Origin: CAKRJP01 sp963634745
GTDB taxonomy: Bacteria; Bacillota; Clostridia; Lachnospirales; Lachnospiraceae
Assembly (NCBI GenBank): GCA_963634745.1
Contig: CAVHCX010000008.1
Coordinates: 37,124-101,123, forward strand
Reading direction: 5' to 3'
Length of the DNA stretch: 64,000 bases
Shown here: positions 1-9,499 of the stretch, piece by piece
Position numbering within the stretch: the first letter of the stretch is position 1
Layout of the letters: every line of letters starts with the position of its first letter
Made by a program: the position numbers and the translations under genes
Notes under the pieces: generated by a model
What the model was told of the DNA's origin: nothing
Seen by the model: only the letters and a program-made list of their open reading frames with translations
The model's database searches: none

Positions 1-1
1 A

Positions 2-1225
2 TATCGGGCCCATGTACAAACCTACGGCACCCAGGATTGGCAGAAGAATGGCCAGTGGATCGGAACCACAGGACAAGGAAAAAGATTAGAAGCCATTCAG
101 ATGTATCTGACAGGGGAATTGGCAGAATATTTTGACATTTACTATTGCCTGCATGCCCAAAGCTATGGTTGGAGTAAGTGGGTGAAGGGTTCCGCTGAAG
201 ATGATGGCTGGTGTGGTACCTCAGGACTTGCAAAGAGAGTAGAAGCAGTAAAGATCTGCCTGGTGCCAAAGGAGGGCGGCTCAGTGCCTGAGGATGAGCA
301 TGGGGCTATTGTTGATTATAGTTATTTGACTGCAGATTCCTTTGGATATATTAGCTACAGTGGCCACCAGCAAACCTATGGAGATATGGGACCGGTTTAC
401 GGAGGCGACTGGCTGGGCGTTACCGGAGAGTCCAAGAGATTGGAAGCCCTGTCGATTAGTTTTGAGCCGGGAGTCCTTTCGGGATCCGTAAGCTATAGAG
501 CCCATGTGCAGACCTATGGCTGGCAGGACTGGGTCAGCGACGGCGCTTGGTGCGGAACCAAGGGAGAGGCAAAACGTCTGGAAGCCGTCCAGATCAAATT
601 AGAGGGTGATATCGCTAAGCATTATGATATTTATTACCGTGTCCATATCCAAAGCTATGGCTGGCTAGGCTGGGCCAAGAACGGAGCAGAGGCCGGTTCT
701 TCCGGATTAGGAAAGAGGTTAGAGTCTATCGAGATCCGCTTAGTACAAAAGGGTCAGTCGGCTCCCGGAAGTACCGATAATACCTATGTTACTATGACGC
801 CTCAGGAGCAGAGGATCTTAAATGCTTGCAACAGAATTTATAATCAGGTTGGAAAGGATCTCTATAGTTGTTTTACATGGTGCGTAAACAATATTCGATA
901 TCGTGAAATCGAAAGCTCACCATCCGGAGGATATACGGAATCTCAATACTATGCCTTATTTGGCTTAGAGCAGGGATATGGAGATTGCAGAACCTATGCA
1001 GGAGCCATTTATTGGCTGGCAAAGAACCTGGGATATTCCAGTGCACATTATGTACACGGATATGTTTTGAATTCAAGCGGGGGACAGGAAGACCATGCAT
1101 GGGTAGAAATCGATGACTATGTCTATGATGGCAGCTTCCAACAAGGTACTAAGAGAAATGGATATCAATTTCCTTATGGAACTTCCGGAACATGGAGATA
1201 TGTAAATTACGAATATTATGATTAA
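2..1225 (+). CDS. ChW-repeat surface protein with C-terminal transglutaminase-like domain (5' truncated by window edge)
   Basis: The reading frame is open from base 2, so the gene starts upstream; the first internal ATG at 101 lies inside a repeat and is not the start. Five clostridial hydrophobic-W repeats are visible, each with a core such as HVQTYGW followed by G-x-KRLEA. The last ~130 residues form a transglutaminase-like domain with the expected Cys (YGDCRTYAGA), His (EDHAWVEI) and Asp (YVYDGSF). ChW proteins are typically exported. Proteins with this fold can be cysteine proteases or amidases acting on wall material or host protein, so a cell-surface enzyme is inferred. A close paralogue without the enzyme domain lies at 42754-43932. 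A terminator follows directly. The signal peptide is outside the window. Confidence 0.85.
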   Translation, partial: YRAHVQTYGTQDWQKNGQWIGTTGQGKRLEAIQMYLTGELAEYFDIYYCLHAQSYGWSKWVKGSAEDDGWCGTSGLAKRVEAVKICLVPKEGGSVPEDEHGAIVDYSYLTADSFGYISYSGHQQTYGDMGPVYGGDWLGVTGESKRLEALSISFEPGVLSGSVSYRAHVQTYGWQDWVSDGAWCGTKGEAKRLEAVQIKLEGDIAKHYDIYYRVHIQSYGWLGWAKNGAEAGSSGLGKRLESIEIRLVQKGQSAPGSTDNTYVTMTPQEQRILNACNRIYNQVGKDLYSCFTWCVNNIRYREIESSPSGGYTESQYYALFGLEQGYGDCRTYAGAIYWLAKNLGYSSAHYVHGYVLNSSGGQEDHAWVEIDDYVYDGSFQQGTKRNGYQFPYGTSGTWRYVNYEYYD

Positions 1226-1242
1226 ACACTTGCGAAGGAAGG

Positions 1243-1277
1243 CCTAGGCTCTGAAAGAGCCTGGGTTTTCTTTTTTG
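1243..1277 (+). terminator. Rho-independent terminator after the ChW-transglutaminase gene
   Basis: A ten-pair stem with one T-G wobble (AGGCTCT / AGAGCCT core, loop GAA) is followed by a TTTTCTTTTTT run. Confidence 0.85.
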
Positions 1278-1352
1278 TAGGGGAATTAGCCTGATATAAC
1301 TATAGACAGGAAAAAATGAACCACTTATAATGGGGAAAAGGAGTTTGAAAGA

Positions 1353-2288
1353 ATGGCAAAAAAGAAGAAGCGGATGGAGTACCGCTATTATGAGATTCCT
1401 GCAGATACCTATGTCCTGCCCCTGCTTGGAAAAGGCTGGGAACAAGAGTATGGCGCGGGAATTCGGGATACCCTGCATTTTCATAATTATATGGAGATTG
1501 GATATTGCTATTATGGGGACGGAGACTTGATCATCGAGGATCGGACCTACCACTACCAGGGCGGAGAATTTACCTTGATTCCTGCCAATATTCCCCATAC
1601 CACCAACAGCGCCCCCGGCCATATCTGCAAATGGGAGTATCTTTTTGTGGATATCGAGCGTTTTATAAAAACGGAGATGCATTTGGACGCCCTCTTGGAG
1701 AACCGTATTCTCAGTGTGGTGAACCGGCGGGGCACAATGAAGACAGAGAAAAATCATGGGATCATGGCAAGACTAATCCAGAATATCATTCGGGAATACC
1801 GGGATAAAAATATCTATTTTGAGGCAAGTGTCAGGGGCTACCTTTATTCCTTGGTGATTGAGATGATGCGGCTTGCAGATGAGAGGGACCGGTCTAGGCG
1901 GACCTACCGGGTCAATGAACATATCCGGGGGGCTCTGGAATATGTAAGCGAACATTATATGGATCAGGTCCGGGTGGAGGATATTGCAGAGGCTTGCGGC
2001 TTAAGTGAAAGTCATTTTCGCAGGATCTTTGAAGATATCATGCATATGAAACCCTTGGATTATGTGAATTTGGTCCGGATTGATAAGGCATGCTGGCTTC
2101 TTTCCAGGGAGGATCTTTCTATGGAGGAGGTTAGCTACCGGGTAGGCTACCAGACCCAATCCACCTTCAACCGTAATTTTAAACGGCTGACAGGCTATAG
2201 TCCCAACCAATGGAAGCGAAAGGAAAACAATCACGAGGGTATTTTGAAGAATTATCAAATCAGTGCATTAAAGGGCTGGGAGGCATAA
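1353..2288 (+). CDS. AraC-family transcriptional regulator of the beta-galactoside operon
   Basis: The 311-residue protein has an N-terminal cupin-like sensing domain (about residues 40-90, LHFHNYMEIGY and PANIPHTT motifs). A C-terminal double helix-turn-helix spans about 200-295 (VEDIAEACGLSESHFRRIF, then VSYRVGYQTQSTFNRNFK and GYSPNQW). This is the usual build of AraC activators of sugar operons. The start at 1353 is supported by AAAGGAG about 11 bases upstream. The gene lies just upstream of and in line with the sugar transporter and lacZ genes and is separated from them by its own terminator and a 326-base leader with direct repeats. It is therefore the likely activator of that operon; the ligand is not known from sequence. 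Confidence 0.9.
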   Translation: MAKKKKRMEYRYYEIPADTYVLPLLGKGWEQEYGAGIRDTLHFHNYMEIGYCYYGDGDLIIEDRTYHYQGGEFTLIPANIPHTTNSAPGHICKWEYLFVDIERFIKTEMHLDALLENRILSVVNRRGTMKTEKNHGIMARLIQNIIREYRDKNIYFEASVRGYLYSLVIEMMRLADERDRSRRTYRVNEHIRGALEYVSEHYMDQVRVEDIAEACGLSESHFRRIFEDIMHMKPLDYVNLVRIDKACWLLSREDLSMEEVSYRVGYQTQSTFNRNFKRLTGYSPNQWKRKENNHEGILKNYQISALKGWEA

Positions 2289-2303
2289 ACCCAGTCTTTT
2301 TTG
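2273..2303 (+). terminator. Terminator overlapping the araC-type stop codon
   Basis: GGCTGGG and CCCAGTC pair around the stop codon and are followed by TTTTTT. It separates the regulator from the transporter transcript. Confidence 0.7.
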
Positions 2304-2358
2304 TCGCCAAAATACCGTCTAAAAGTACTTTTTTTGTCGTCAAAATAGGCCTAAAATC
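2296..2358 (+). promoter_or_regulatory. Imperfect direct repeats, candidate AraC-type binding sites
   Basis: Two copies of a ~30-base unit (core TTTTTGTCG, C or T, CAAAATA, then TAAAA) start at about 2296 and 2328. Tandem direct repeats about three helical turns apart upstream of a promoter fit AraC-family recognition. The rest of the 2289-2614 gap is AT-rich. It holds an inverted repeat GGGAAAC/GTTTCC at about 2425-2453 and the promoter below. Binding is inferred, not shown. Confidence 0.4.
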
Positions 2359-2514
2359 TATTTTACCCAGTTTGTGCAATGTGCATAAAAAACAATAGAA
2401 AAAATTTTGCAAGTTGTTAAAAACGGGAAACGCAAAGTGATAAAACGGTTTCCAAATGATTGTTTTTGCACAGAAATAGGGTGTTTTTGAGTACAAATAA
2501 TGAAAAACGCTAGG

Positions 2515-2520
2515 TATAAT
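2515..2520 (+). promoter_or_regulatory. Probable -10 box of the sugar transporter/lacZ operon
   Basis: A perfect TATAAT has no recognisable -35 at 17 bases (TACAAA), which fits a promoter that needs an activator. It is about 95 bases upstream of the binding-protein start. Confidence 0.45.
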
Positions 2521-2614
2521 AGATTTATGTTTGAGAAAGGAAATTCGGTAGTTTGATCAAGAGGAAGATCCCTACAAGAATTTCCAAATAAGCGATTTTT
2601 AAAGGAGGACATTT

Positions 2615-3970
2615 ATGAAAAGAAAGATCGTTTCAGTATTGCTGGTTGGGGTACTGGCAATGACTTCACTGGTAGGATGTGGAGGAAGCAGCAGCTCGTC
2701 ATCATCAAGTGATTCAACAGCATCATCAGAGGATAGCGGAGCAGCTGAGATGTATACCTCAGACGATGAAAACACCTTAACCGTTGCAGCATGGGATGCA
2801 AACTTTAATATCCCGGCTCTTGAGGCAGCAGCTGATGCTTACAAGGAGACTCATCCGGACTTCAATCTGGAGATCATCGAGCAGTCACAGTCATCAGATA
2901 TCGAGAATGCGGTTACAACAGCTGCACAGGCTGGAGATTACAGCAATTTGCCGGATATCGTATTATTCCAGGATCATTACATTCAGCAGTATGTAACAAA
3001 CTATCCGGACGCATGGCAGGATGTTGATGATGCAGACATTGATTGGTCTGATTTCGGAGCAGAGAAGTTATCATTCTCTACAATCAATGATAAGCATTAT
3101 GGTGTACCTGTAGATAACGGAACTGTTATCTTCGCATACAGAGTTGACCTCTTAGAGCAGTGCGGATACACACTTGACGATGTAACAGGTATTACATGGG
3201 ATAAGTTCATTGAGATTGGTGAGAAGGTTTACAACGAGACAGGAAAGTATCTCCTTTCTATGGACGGAGACGGAAATGACCTTCCTTACTTAATGCTTCA
3301 GGCAGAGGGAGTTTCACAGTTCAAGGACGGAAAAGCAAATCTTGCTGACAATGATACTTTAGTAGAGATCCTCAACATCATCGAGGAGATGCAGCAGAAG
3401 AACGTATTACTTCTTGCAAATGACTGGAGTGGTTACACCAACGATATCCAGAAAGATAAAGTTGCAGGTGTTATGAATGGTAACTGGATCATTCCTACCA
3501 TCGAGCAGGTAGCAGATAACTCCGGTAAGTGGGAGATTACTTCTATGCCTACTATCAACGGTGAGGAAGGATATGCTTCCAACGGTGGTTCTTCTCTTTA
3601 CATTACATCTAACTGTAAAGATGAGAAGGTTGAACTTGCAAAAGACTTCTTAGCATACACATTTGGTGGCGGAGAAGGTTCACAGGCTACTTATGACAAC
3701 GCACTTCGTAACGGTGGTGTTATCACAACATGTATCTCAGCAAGTGAGTCTGATGTATATCAGGAAGGTGTTGAATACTTCAATAACCAGGCAATCTACG
3801 CTAAGATCGTAGAGATGGGATCACACGTTAAGGTTGTTGAGCAGAGCGATTACCACTACACAGCACGTGAGAAAGTTGCTACAGCTATCACAAATATCCA
3901 CAACGGAACATCTGTAGAGGATGCTTTGGCTCAGGCACAGTCAGACCTTGAGTTTGCAATGGAAGATTAA
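2615..3970 (+). CDS. Extracellular sugar-binding lipoprotein of an ABC transporter (family 1)
   Basis: The 451-residue protein starts with a lipoprotein signal ending in a lipobox around Cys22 (SLVGC), followed by a Ser/Asp-rich tether (about 24-45) and a family-1 solute-binding fold. Such proteins capture oligosaccharides outside the membrane and deliver them to MalF/MalG-type permeases. An AAAGGAGG site precedes the ATG. It is the first gene of an operon with two permeases and a beta-galactosidase, so lactose or another beta-galactoside is the likely substrate (inference). Codon use appears biased to a small codon set, as expected of a highly expressed gene. A hairpin right after it probably lowers expression of the permeases relative to the binding protein. 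Confidence 0.92.
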   Translation: MKRKIVSVLLVGVLAMTSLVGCGGSSSSSSSSDSTASSEDSGAAEMYTSDDENTLTVAAWDANFNIPALEAAADAYKETHPDFNLEIIEQSQSSDIENAVTTAAQAGDYSNLPDIVLFQDHYIQQYVTNYPDAWQDVDDADIDWSDFGAEKLSFSTINDKHYGVPVDNGTVIFAYRVDLLEQCGYTLDDVTGITWDKFIEIGEKVYNETGKYLLSMDGDGNDLPYLMLQAEGVSQFKDGKANLADNDTLVEILNIIEEMQQKNVLLLANDWSGYTNDIQKDKVAGVMNGNWIIPTIEQVADNSGKWEITSMPTINGEEGYASNGGSSLYITSNCKDEKVELAKDFLAYTFGGGEGSQATYDNALRNGGVITTCISASESDVYQEGVEYFNNQAIYAKIVEMGSHVKVVEQSDYHYTAREKVATAITNIHNGTSVEDALAQAQSDLEFAMED

Positions 3971-3995
3971 TCATCATTGAAATACTGAGTATTAG

Positions 3996-4030
3996 ACGGG
4001 GAATCGGAGTTTTCCGATTCCCCGTTTTCC
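3996..4030 (+). terminator. Intercistronic hairpin between binding protein and permeases
   Basis: A perfect 13-base-pair stem (ACGGGGAATCGGA and its complement, loop GTTT) is followed by a short TTTTCC. The weak U-tract suggests partial termination or 3'-end protection, giving more binding protein than permease. Confidence 0.75.
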
Positions 4031-4069
4031 TTAAAGCCTCGATAGAGAATATAAAAGGGGGATTAAACA

Positions 4070-4972
4070 TTGAGTAAGAATAGTAAAGGGCTGAACATTG
4101 AAGGGAAGCAAAAACGGGCCGGCTGGTTTTTCCTGGCTCCCGCAACCCTTATGATTGCGGTATTTAGTTTCTACCCTATGATTCAAGCCTTCATCACATC
4201 ATTTACAACTGGAACCGGTGTTAATACAAAAGTAGCGGATCCGATTAATTACAACTATACAAGAATGTTCGCAGACCAGACCTTCCTTCGTTCAGTAGGA
4301 AATACATTCTTTTATCTGGCAATTGAAGTACCGGTTATGTTGGTACTTGCCATCCTTTTGGCACAGTTACTTAATAACAGAGATTTGAAATTCAGAGGAC
4401 TCTTCCGTACCATGGTTTTCCTGCCATGTGCGACTTCTCTTGTATCCTATGCCTTGATCTTTAAATCATTATTTGCACAGGATGGTTTGGTAAATCAGAT
4501 TTTAGTAGGCCTTGGTATTTTAGAGAGCAACTATAATTTCCTGGCAAATACAGCCAGCGCAAGAGCGGTTATCATCATCGCCTTGATCTGGAGATGGACC
4601 GGTTACAACATGGTCTTCTATTTGGCAGGACTTCAGAATATTGAATATTCGGTTTATGAAGCAGCTAAGATTGATGGTGCAAACGGATGGAAGACTTTCT
4701 GGAAGATCACAGTTCCACTCTTGATGCCAACCATCGTTATGACAGTTATCATGTCAATCAATGGTACCTTGCAGTTGTTCGATGAGTCTGTAAACCTGAC
4801 AAAGGGTGGACCGGCTATGTCAACCATTACAATGTCCCACTATATTTACAACAACGCATTCGGACAGGGCGTAGGTAAGTTTGGATATGCATCAGCAATG
4901 TCATTCTTTATCTTTGTTCTGGTAGCGATCTTGTCTGCAATCAGTATGAAAGTAGGTGATTCTCGTGACTAA
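4070..4972 (+). CDS. Sugar ABC transporter permease (MalF/UgpA type)
   Basis: The protein has 300 residues and about six hydrophobic segments. The cytoplasmic EAA loop reads YEAAKIDGANGWKTFWKI near residue 200, the contact point for the ATPase. The start is TTG (MSKNSKGL), chosen because AAAGGGGGA lies just upstream; no ATG is available at this position. It pairs with the next gene to form the membrane channel of the transporter. No ATPase gene is in this operon; the orphan ATPase at 10940-12052 is the likely partner. Confidence 0.92.
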   Translation: MSKNSKGLNIEGKQKRAGWFFLAPATLMIAVFSFYPMIQAFITSFTTGTGVNTKVADPINYNYTRMFADQTFLRSVGNTFFYLAIEVPVMLVLAILLAQLLNNRDLKFRGLFRTMVFLPCATSLVSYALIFKSLFAQDGLVNQILVGLGILESNYNFLANTASARAVIIIALIWRWTGYNMVFYLAGLQNIEYSVYEAAKIDGANGWKTFWKITVPLLMPTIVMTVIMSINGTLQLFDESVNLTKGGPAMSTITMSHYIYNNAFGQGVGKFGYASAMSFFIFVLVAILSAISMKVGDSRD

Positions 4973-5792
4973 GAAGAATAGTTCCGCTATACAGCGAAGA
5001 TTAATACCAACTTATATTTTCTTGATCATTTGTTCCTTTATCTCAGTATTCCCACTCTACTGGATGATTTCTGCGGCGACAAATCAATCCGTAGATGTGG
5101 CAAGAGGAAAAATCTCTTTTGGCGTATATGCCCTTGAGAATTTTAGAAAATTAACAGAGCAGACCGACCTTTGGGGAGCTATGGGAAATTCCTTCCTGTA
5201 TTCTATTGTACAAACCCTTGTTGCTCTTTTGATCTGCTCACTGGCAGGTTTTGGATTTGAGCTTTACCATGATAAGGCAAAAGATAAGGTCTTTTCTATC
5301 TTGCTTTTGGCTATGATGGTTCCTCAGGTTGCAACCATGATTCCATTGTTTAAGATGGTTTCTTCCGCAGGTTTATTAAATACCGTTTGGGCTTTTATCT
5401 TGCCTAGTATCTCGACCCCCTTCTTGATCATGATGTTCAGGCAAAATTCCAGAAATTTCCCGGTAGATATTATGGAAGCTGCCAGACTGGAAGGACTTTC
5501 CGAGTTCCAGATCTTCTTTAAAATGTATATGCCGGTTATGAAGTCTACCTATGCGGCAGCAGCGGTTATCACATTTATGAATGCATGGAATGCTTACCTT
5601 TGGCCAAAGGTTGTTATGGCTGATACCAGAGCCCAGACCATGCCTATGCTGATCGCCAACCTGTCCAGTGGATATACCACAGACTATGGCGTACTTATGA
5701 TGGGTGTATTGTTCTGTTCCTTACCTACCATGATTGTATTCTTTGTATTACAGAAACAGTTCGCAGAAGGTATTACCGGAGCAGTAAAATAA
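4965..5792 (+). CDS. Sugar ABC transporter permease (MalG/UgpE type)
   Basis: The protein has about 275 residues and six hydrophobic segments, with an EAA loop (MEAARLEGLSEFQIFFKM). I place the start at the GTG at 4965 because TAGGTGA sits seven bases upstream; an earlier in-frame GTG at 4956 has no ribosome site. The gene overlaps the end of the previous permease by eight bases, so the two are translationally coupled. It forms the second half of the membrane channel for the putative galactoside transporter. Confidence 0.9.
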   Translation: MTKKNSSAIQRRLIPTYIFLIICSFISVFPLYWMISAATNQSVDVARGKISFGVYALENFRKLTEQTDLWGAMGNSFLYSIVQTLVALLICSLAGFGFELYHDKAKDKVFSILLLAMMVPQVATMIPLFKMVSSAGLLNTVWAFILPSISTPFLIMMFRQNSRNFPVDIMEAARLEGLSEFQIFFKMYMPVMKSTYAAAAVITFMNAWNAYLWPKVVMADTRAQTMPMLIANLSSGYTTDYGVLMMGVLFCSLPTMIVFFVLQKQFAEGITGAVK

Positions 5793-5846
5793 TTAAAGGG
5801 CCTAGGCCTGCCTGAATTTAGATTAACGTTAAATGAGGATAGTAAA

Positions 5847-8800
5847 ATGAAAGAATTTCGATATAGTATCATAAAAAATCCTGAAATATTTATGGAGAAC
5901 CGACTCCCGGCACATTCAGATCATGCTTATTATGGCAGCGAGGAAAGTGCAAGGAGTGGACATTTGGATTTTAAGGAATCCCTAAACGGTATTTGGAAAT
6001 TCTCTTATGCAAAGAATCTTGCATCTGCCATCCCGGGCTTTGAAAAAGAGGACTATGACTGTACCGCCTGGGATGACATCCCGGTGCCGGCACATATTCA
6101 GATGGAAGGATATGATATTCCACAGTATGCCAACACCCAGTATCCGTGGGATGGAAGGCAGGCTGTTCTTCCGGGAGAAATCCCGGAAGAATTTAATCCG
6201 GTGGCATCTTATGTGAAGTATTTTGAAGTGCCGGAACGTATGGAAAATGGGCCGGTATTTATTTCCTTCCAAGGGGTAGAAAGTGGTATGGCCTTGTGGC
6301 TGAACGGCCAGTATGTAGGCTATAGTGAGGATAGCTTCACACCATCGGAATTTGAACTGACCCCTTACCTTAAAAAGGGAACCAATAAGCTGGCGGTACA
6401 GGTTTATAAGTGGACCGCAGGCTCCTGGTGCGAGGATCAGGATTTCTTTAGATTCTCAGGAATCTTTAGGGAGGTATATCTTTATACCATTCCTAAGGTC
6501 CACATTCGCGATATGAAGGTAAAGACCATCTTAGATGGGGAATATAAGGATGCGGTTCTTTACCTGGACCTTGAGGCGACCGCAGATGGAAAAGCAGAGA
6601 TTTGCCTGTCAGATGATGAGATAGAATTGGTAGCAGAAATGAGTTTGACCAAGGGAAGTAACCATATGGAAATGCCGGTAAAAGCCCCTTCCCTTTGGAG
6701 TGCGGAGAACCCATATCTGTATGACCTGACCATCCGTGTTCTTGACAAGTCTGAGAACTTAGAGGAAGTAGTTAAGGAGCGAGTTGGCTTCCGCAAATTC
6801 GAGATGAAGAATCGGATGATGCATATCAATGGCAAACGTATTGAGTTTTACGGTGTCAATCGTCATGAATTTAGTGCAGACCGGGGAAGAGCCATTACAG
6901 AGGATGTTATTTTAAAAGATATCCTCACGATGAAGCAGCATAATATTAATGCAGTTCGTACCTGTCATTATCCAAATCAGTCAGTAATCTACAGACTTTG
7001 TGATGAGTACGGCCTGTATGTGATTGACGAGACCAACCTAGAAACCCACGGAACCTGGGATGCCCATCAAAGGGGCAAGGTGGACAGAGATTTTGTAGTG
7101 CCGGGGGATAGACCGGAATATCAAGAGATGATCTTAGACCGAGCAAGAAGTATGTTCGAGAGAGATAAGAACCATCCGTCTATTGTGATCTGGTCCTGTG
7201 GAAATGAGTCCTACGGTGGCAAGGATATTTTAGAGATGAGTAAGGCCTTCCACAAATGGGACGATACGAGATTGGTTCATTACGAAGGTGTTTGGTGGGA
7301 CCCTCGTTATCCGGAAACCACAGACATGGTAAGTTCTATGTATACACCTGCAGCCGAGATCAGGGACTATTTGAAAAAGCACAGGGATAAGCCTTATGTA
7401 CTTTGCGAATATACCCATGCCATGGGAAATTCCTGTGGCGGCATGCACAAATATACAGATCTTATGGAGGAAGAACCCCTTTTCCAGGGCGGATTTATCT
7501 GGGATTATATCGACCAGTCCCTGACAAAGAAAGATCGCTACGGAAACGAATTCCAAGCCTACGGCGGCGATTTTGGAGAGCGCCCCTGTGACTATAATTT
7601 CAGCGGAAATGGAATCTGCTACGGCAAAGACAGAGATCCTTCCCCTAAGATGCAGGAAGTTAAATTTAACTATCAGCCGATAACTGTTGAGATTCACGAT
7701 AAGGTTGCCACCATCCGCAATAAGAATCTCTTCACAAACACCAATGCATATGATGCTGTGGTAAGCTTAGAAAAAGAAGGGGAACTTATAGAAGAAGAGG
7801 TTCTTTCCATCAACGTGGAGCCTTTGAAGAAGAAGAAAGTAGATCTGGATATAGAAGTTCCTGCAGATGGAGAATATGTACTGACCCTTTCCTTTGTATT
7901 AAAAGAGGATACTCTCTGGGCAAAGAAGGGCCATGAAATAGCCTATGGCCAGGAAGTGCTAGGGGCCATGCCGGAAGAAAAAGTATCAGACAAGGCCTTC
8001 CGGATTACCAAAGGCTGGCACAATGTAGGTATTCAGGGAGAGAATTTTGAAGTCCTCTTCTCAATCTTGCACGGAGGTTTGGTTTCCTACAAGTATGGCG
8101 GCAAAGAATTATTTAAAAGCATACCCAAGCCAAATTTCTGGCGTGCCCTCACGGATAATGACGTGGCCAACCTCCTGCCATTCAGGGCAGGACAGTGGAA
8201 GCTTGCCAGCATGTATTCCTCTTACAAATACAATCATGGACGGGCAGCTACTGACTGCACCGTTGATGAGGCAGCTGATCATGTAACTATTACCTACACC
8301 TATCACTTGCCGGTGAAACCTGCGCTAGATTGCCAGGTGGCCTACAGTGTCTATGGGGACGGCAAGATTCAGGTAACTATGACCATGGATCCATCTGCAG
8401 AAGTGGGAGAGCTTCCGGAATACAGCATGCTCTTTACCATGGATGCAGATTATGACAATTTGACCTGGTATGGATTGGGACCGGATGAAACCTATGTGGA
8501 TAGGTGCCACGCAAAATTAGGTCTTTACAGCAATAAGGTGGCTGACAATATGGCCAAATATTTAGTTCCGCAGGAATGTGGCAACAAGATCGGGGTTCGC
8601 TATGCAAAGCTGACAGATGAGAAGGGCAGAGGCCTTCTTATCAAGGGCGATAACTTGCATTTTTCAGCCCTGCCTTATTCACCTCATGAACTTGACAACG
8701 CCCTCCATGCAACAGAACTTCCACCGGTACATTATACCTTTATCCGTGTGGGGGTAGAGCAGATGGGAGTGGCAGGAGATGATACCTGGGGTGCCCTTAC

Positions 8801-8867
8801 TCATCCGGAATATCGCATTGATAATAGTAAAAAATTAAGATTAAGCTTCTCTTTCCAAGGTATATAA
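5847..8867 (+). CDS. lacZ: Beta-galactosidase, glycoside hydrolase family 2 (long LacZ type)
   Basis: The 1006-residue protein has the full LacZ layout: N-terminal sugar-binding jelly roll, Ig-like domain, TIM barrel and a C-terminal small-chain domain. The acid/base Glu454 is in WSCGNES and the nucleophile Glu521 in LCEYTHAMGNS, both intact; DETNLETHG is also present. There is no signal peptide, so it acts in the cytoplasm on beta-galactosides brought in by the upstream transporter, releasing galactose. It starts 54 bases after the permease and is followed by a hairpin, so it is the last gene of the operon. Specificity for lactose versus larger galactosides cannot be read from the sequence. 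Confidence 0.95.
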   Translation: MKEFRYSIIKNPEIFMENRLPAHSDHAYYGSEESARSGHLDFKESLNGIWKFSYAKNLASAIPGFEKEDYDCTAWDDIPVPAHIQMEGYDIPQYANTQYPWDGRQAVLPGEIPEEFNPVASYVKYFEVPERMENGPVFISFQGVESGMALWLNGQYVGYSEDSFTPSEFELTPYLKKGTNKLAVQVYKWTAGSWCEDQDFFRFSGIFREVYLYTIPKVHIRDMKVKTILDGEYKDAVLYLDLEATADGKAEICLSDDEIELVAEMSLTKGSNHMEMPVKAPSLWSAENPYLYDLTIRVLDKSENLEEVVKERVGFRKFEMKNRMMHINGKRIEFYGVNRHEFSADRGRAITEDVILKDILTMKQHNINAVRTCHYPNQSVIYRLCDEYGLYVIDETNLETHGTWDAHQRGKVDRDFVVPGDRPEYQEMILDRARSMFERDKNHPSIVIWSCGNESYGGKDILEMSKAFHKWDDTRLVHYEGVWWDPRYPETTDMVSSMYTPAAEIRDYLKKHRDKPYVLCEYTHAMGNSCGGMHKYTDLMEEEPLFQGGFIWDYIDQSLTKKDRYGNEFQAYGGDFGERPCDYNFSGNGICYGKDRDPSPKMQEVKFNYQPITVEIHDKVATIRNKNLFTNTNAYDAVVSLEKEGELIEEEVLSINVEPLKKKKVDLDIEVPADGEYVLTLSFVLKEDTLWAKKGHEIAYGQEVLGAMPEEKVSDKAFRITKGWHNVGIQGENFEVLFSILHGGLVSYKYGGKELFKSIPKPNFWRALTDNDVANLLPFRAGQWKLASMYSSYKYNHGRAATDCTVDEAADHVTITYTYHLPVKPALDCQVAYSVYGDGKIQVTMTMDPSAEVGELPEYSMLFTMDADYDNLTWYGLGPDETYVDRCHAKLGLYSNKVADNMAKYLVPQECGNKIGVRYAKLTDEKGRGLLIKGDNLHFSALPYSPHELDNALHATELPPVHYTFIRVGVEQMGVAGDDTWGALTHPEYRIDNSKKLRLSFSFQGI

Positions 8868-8881
8868 GGAGGAGAATTTAG

Positions 8882-8912
8882 CAAATGCTCTCACATACAG
8901 TGAGAGCATTTG
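8882..8912 (+). terminator. Hairpin after lacZ
   Basis: A 13-base-pair perfect stem (CAAATGCTCTCAC and complement, loop ATACA) has a poor T-tract. It probably ends the lac-type operon. Confidence 0.65.
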
Positions 8913-8978
8913 TCTTATGGCGATTATTTGTGGTAAAATGGCGGCAAGAGAAATAATTATTTTATGGAGGAATAAAAC

Positions 8979-9497
8979 GTGATTTATAACGATGTGTACA
9001 TGGAACAGCATATCCACAGAATGGCTCCGAAGGCTACAAAATTTTATAATATTTTGATGATCCTTCTTACGGTCTTTGTGGCTTTTAACTTTGTTTTTAT
9101 AGACTATAGAATTTTTGGCCTTCCCTTGATTGCCATGATCATAGCCACTTATTTTGTAACTCAGAATACCAAGCTGGATTTTGACTATAGCTTTACCAAT
9201 GGTCTTTTGGAGATTACCAAGATTAAAAGAAAAACAAAGAGACAGGACCTGATCTGCTGCGAGATGAAGGATGTCGTGGTGGTAGCTCCTTCCAGAACGG
9301 AACCGGTTCAGCCCTATGTGGGGCGGAAGATGAAGACCTTTGACTGCCTCTCCCATGATCCGGAAGTTTCTTACTATACCATGATTATTCGGGATTCGGA
9401 TGTGGGAAATGAAATCAAGGTCTTATTTGAGCCCAATGAAGACTTTCTAGAAGCCATGTTCAGGGCAGCTCCCAGAAAGGTGCATATAAAAAGATAG
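8979..9497 (+). CDS. Small membrane protein, possibly DUF6106-like
   Basis: The 172-residue protein starts with GTG, supported by TGGAGG nine bases upstream. Two adjacent hydrophobic helices lie at about residues 25-60. A soluble C-terminal part follows, with a conserved-looking stretch (CCEMKDVVVVAPSRTEPV) and an aromatic segment. The layout (two helices, then a PH-like soluble part reading DFDYSFTNGLLEITKIKRK) is common in uncharacterised Lachnospiraceae proteins; the DUF6106 name is from memory and tentative. It lies convergent with the PucR-type gene with two bases between stop codons. Function unknown. Confidence 0.75.
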   Translation: MIYNDVYMEQHIHRMAPKATKFYNILMILLTVFVAFNFVFIDYRIFGLPLIAMIIATYFVTQNTKLDFDYSFTNGLLEITKIKRKTKRQDLICCEMKDVVVVAPSRTEPVQPYVGRKMKTFDCLSHDPEVSYYTMIIRDSDVGNEIKVLFEPNEDFLEAMFRAAPRKVHIKR

Positions 9498-9499
9498 GA

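Noticed and set aside
1149..1757. 202-residue antisense frame across the ChW end and the AraC gene
   Set aside because: It crosses a terminator and two well-supported genes on the other strand.
5823..5832. TTAACGTTAA palindrome before lacZ
   Set aside because: It is only ten bases and AT-rich, sits inside an operon, and no second copy supports an operator.
7230..7697. 155-residue antisense frame inside lacZ
   Set aside because: It is opposite the catalytic barrel of a clear GH2 enzyme and has no ribosome site.
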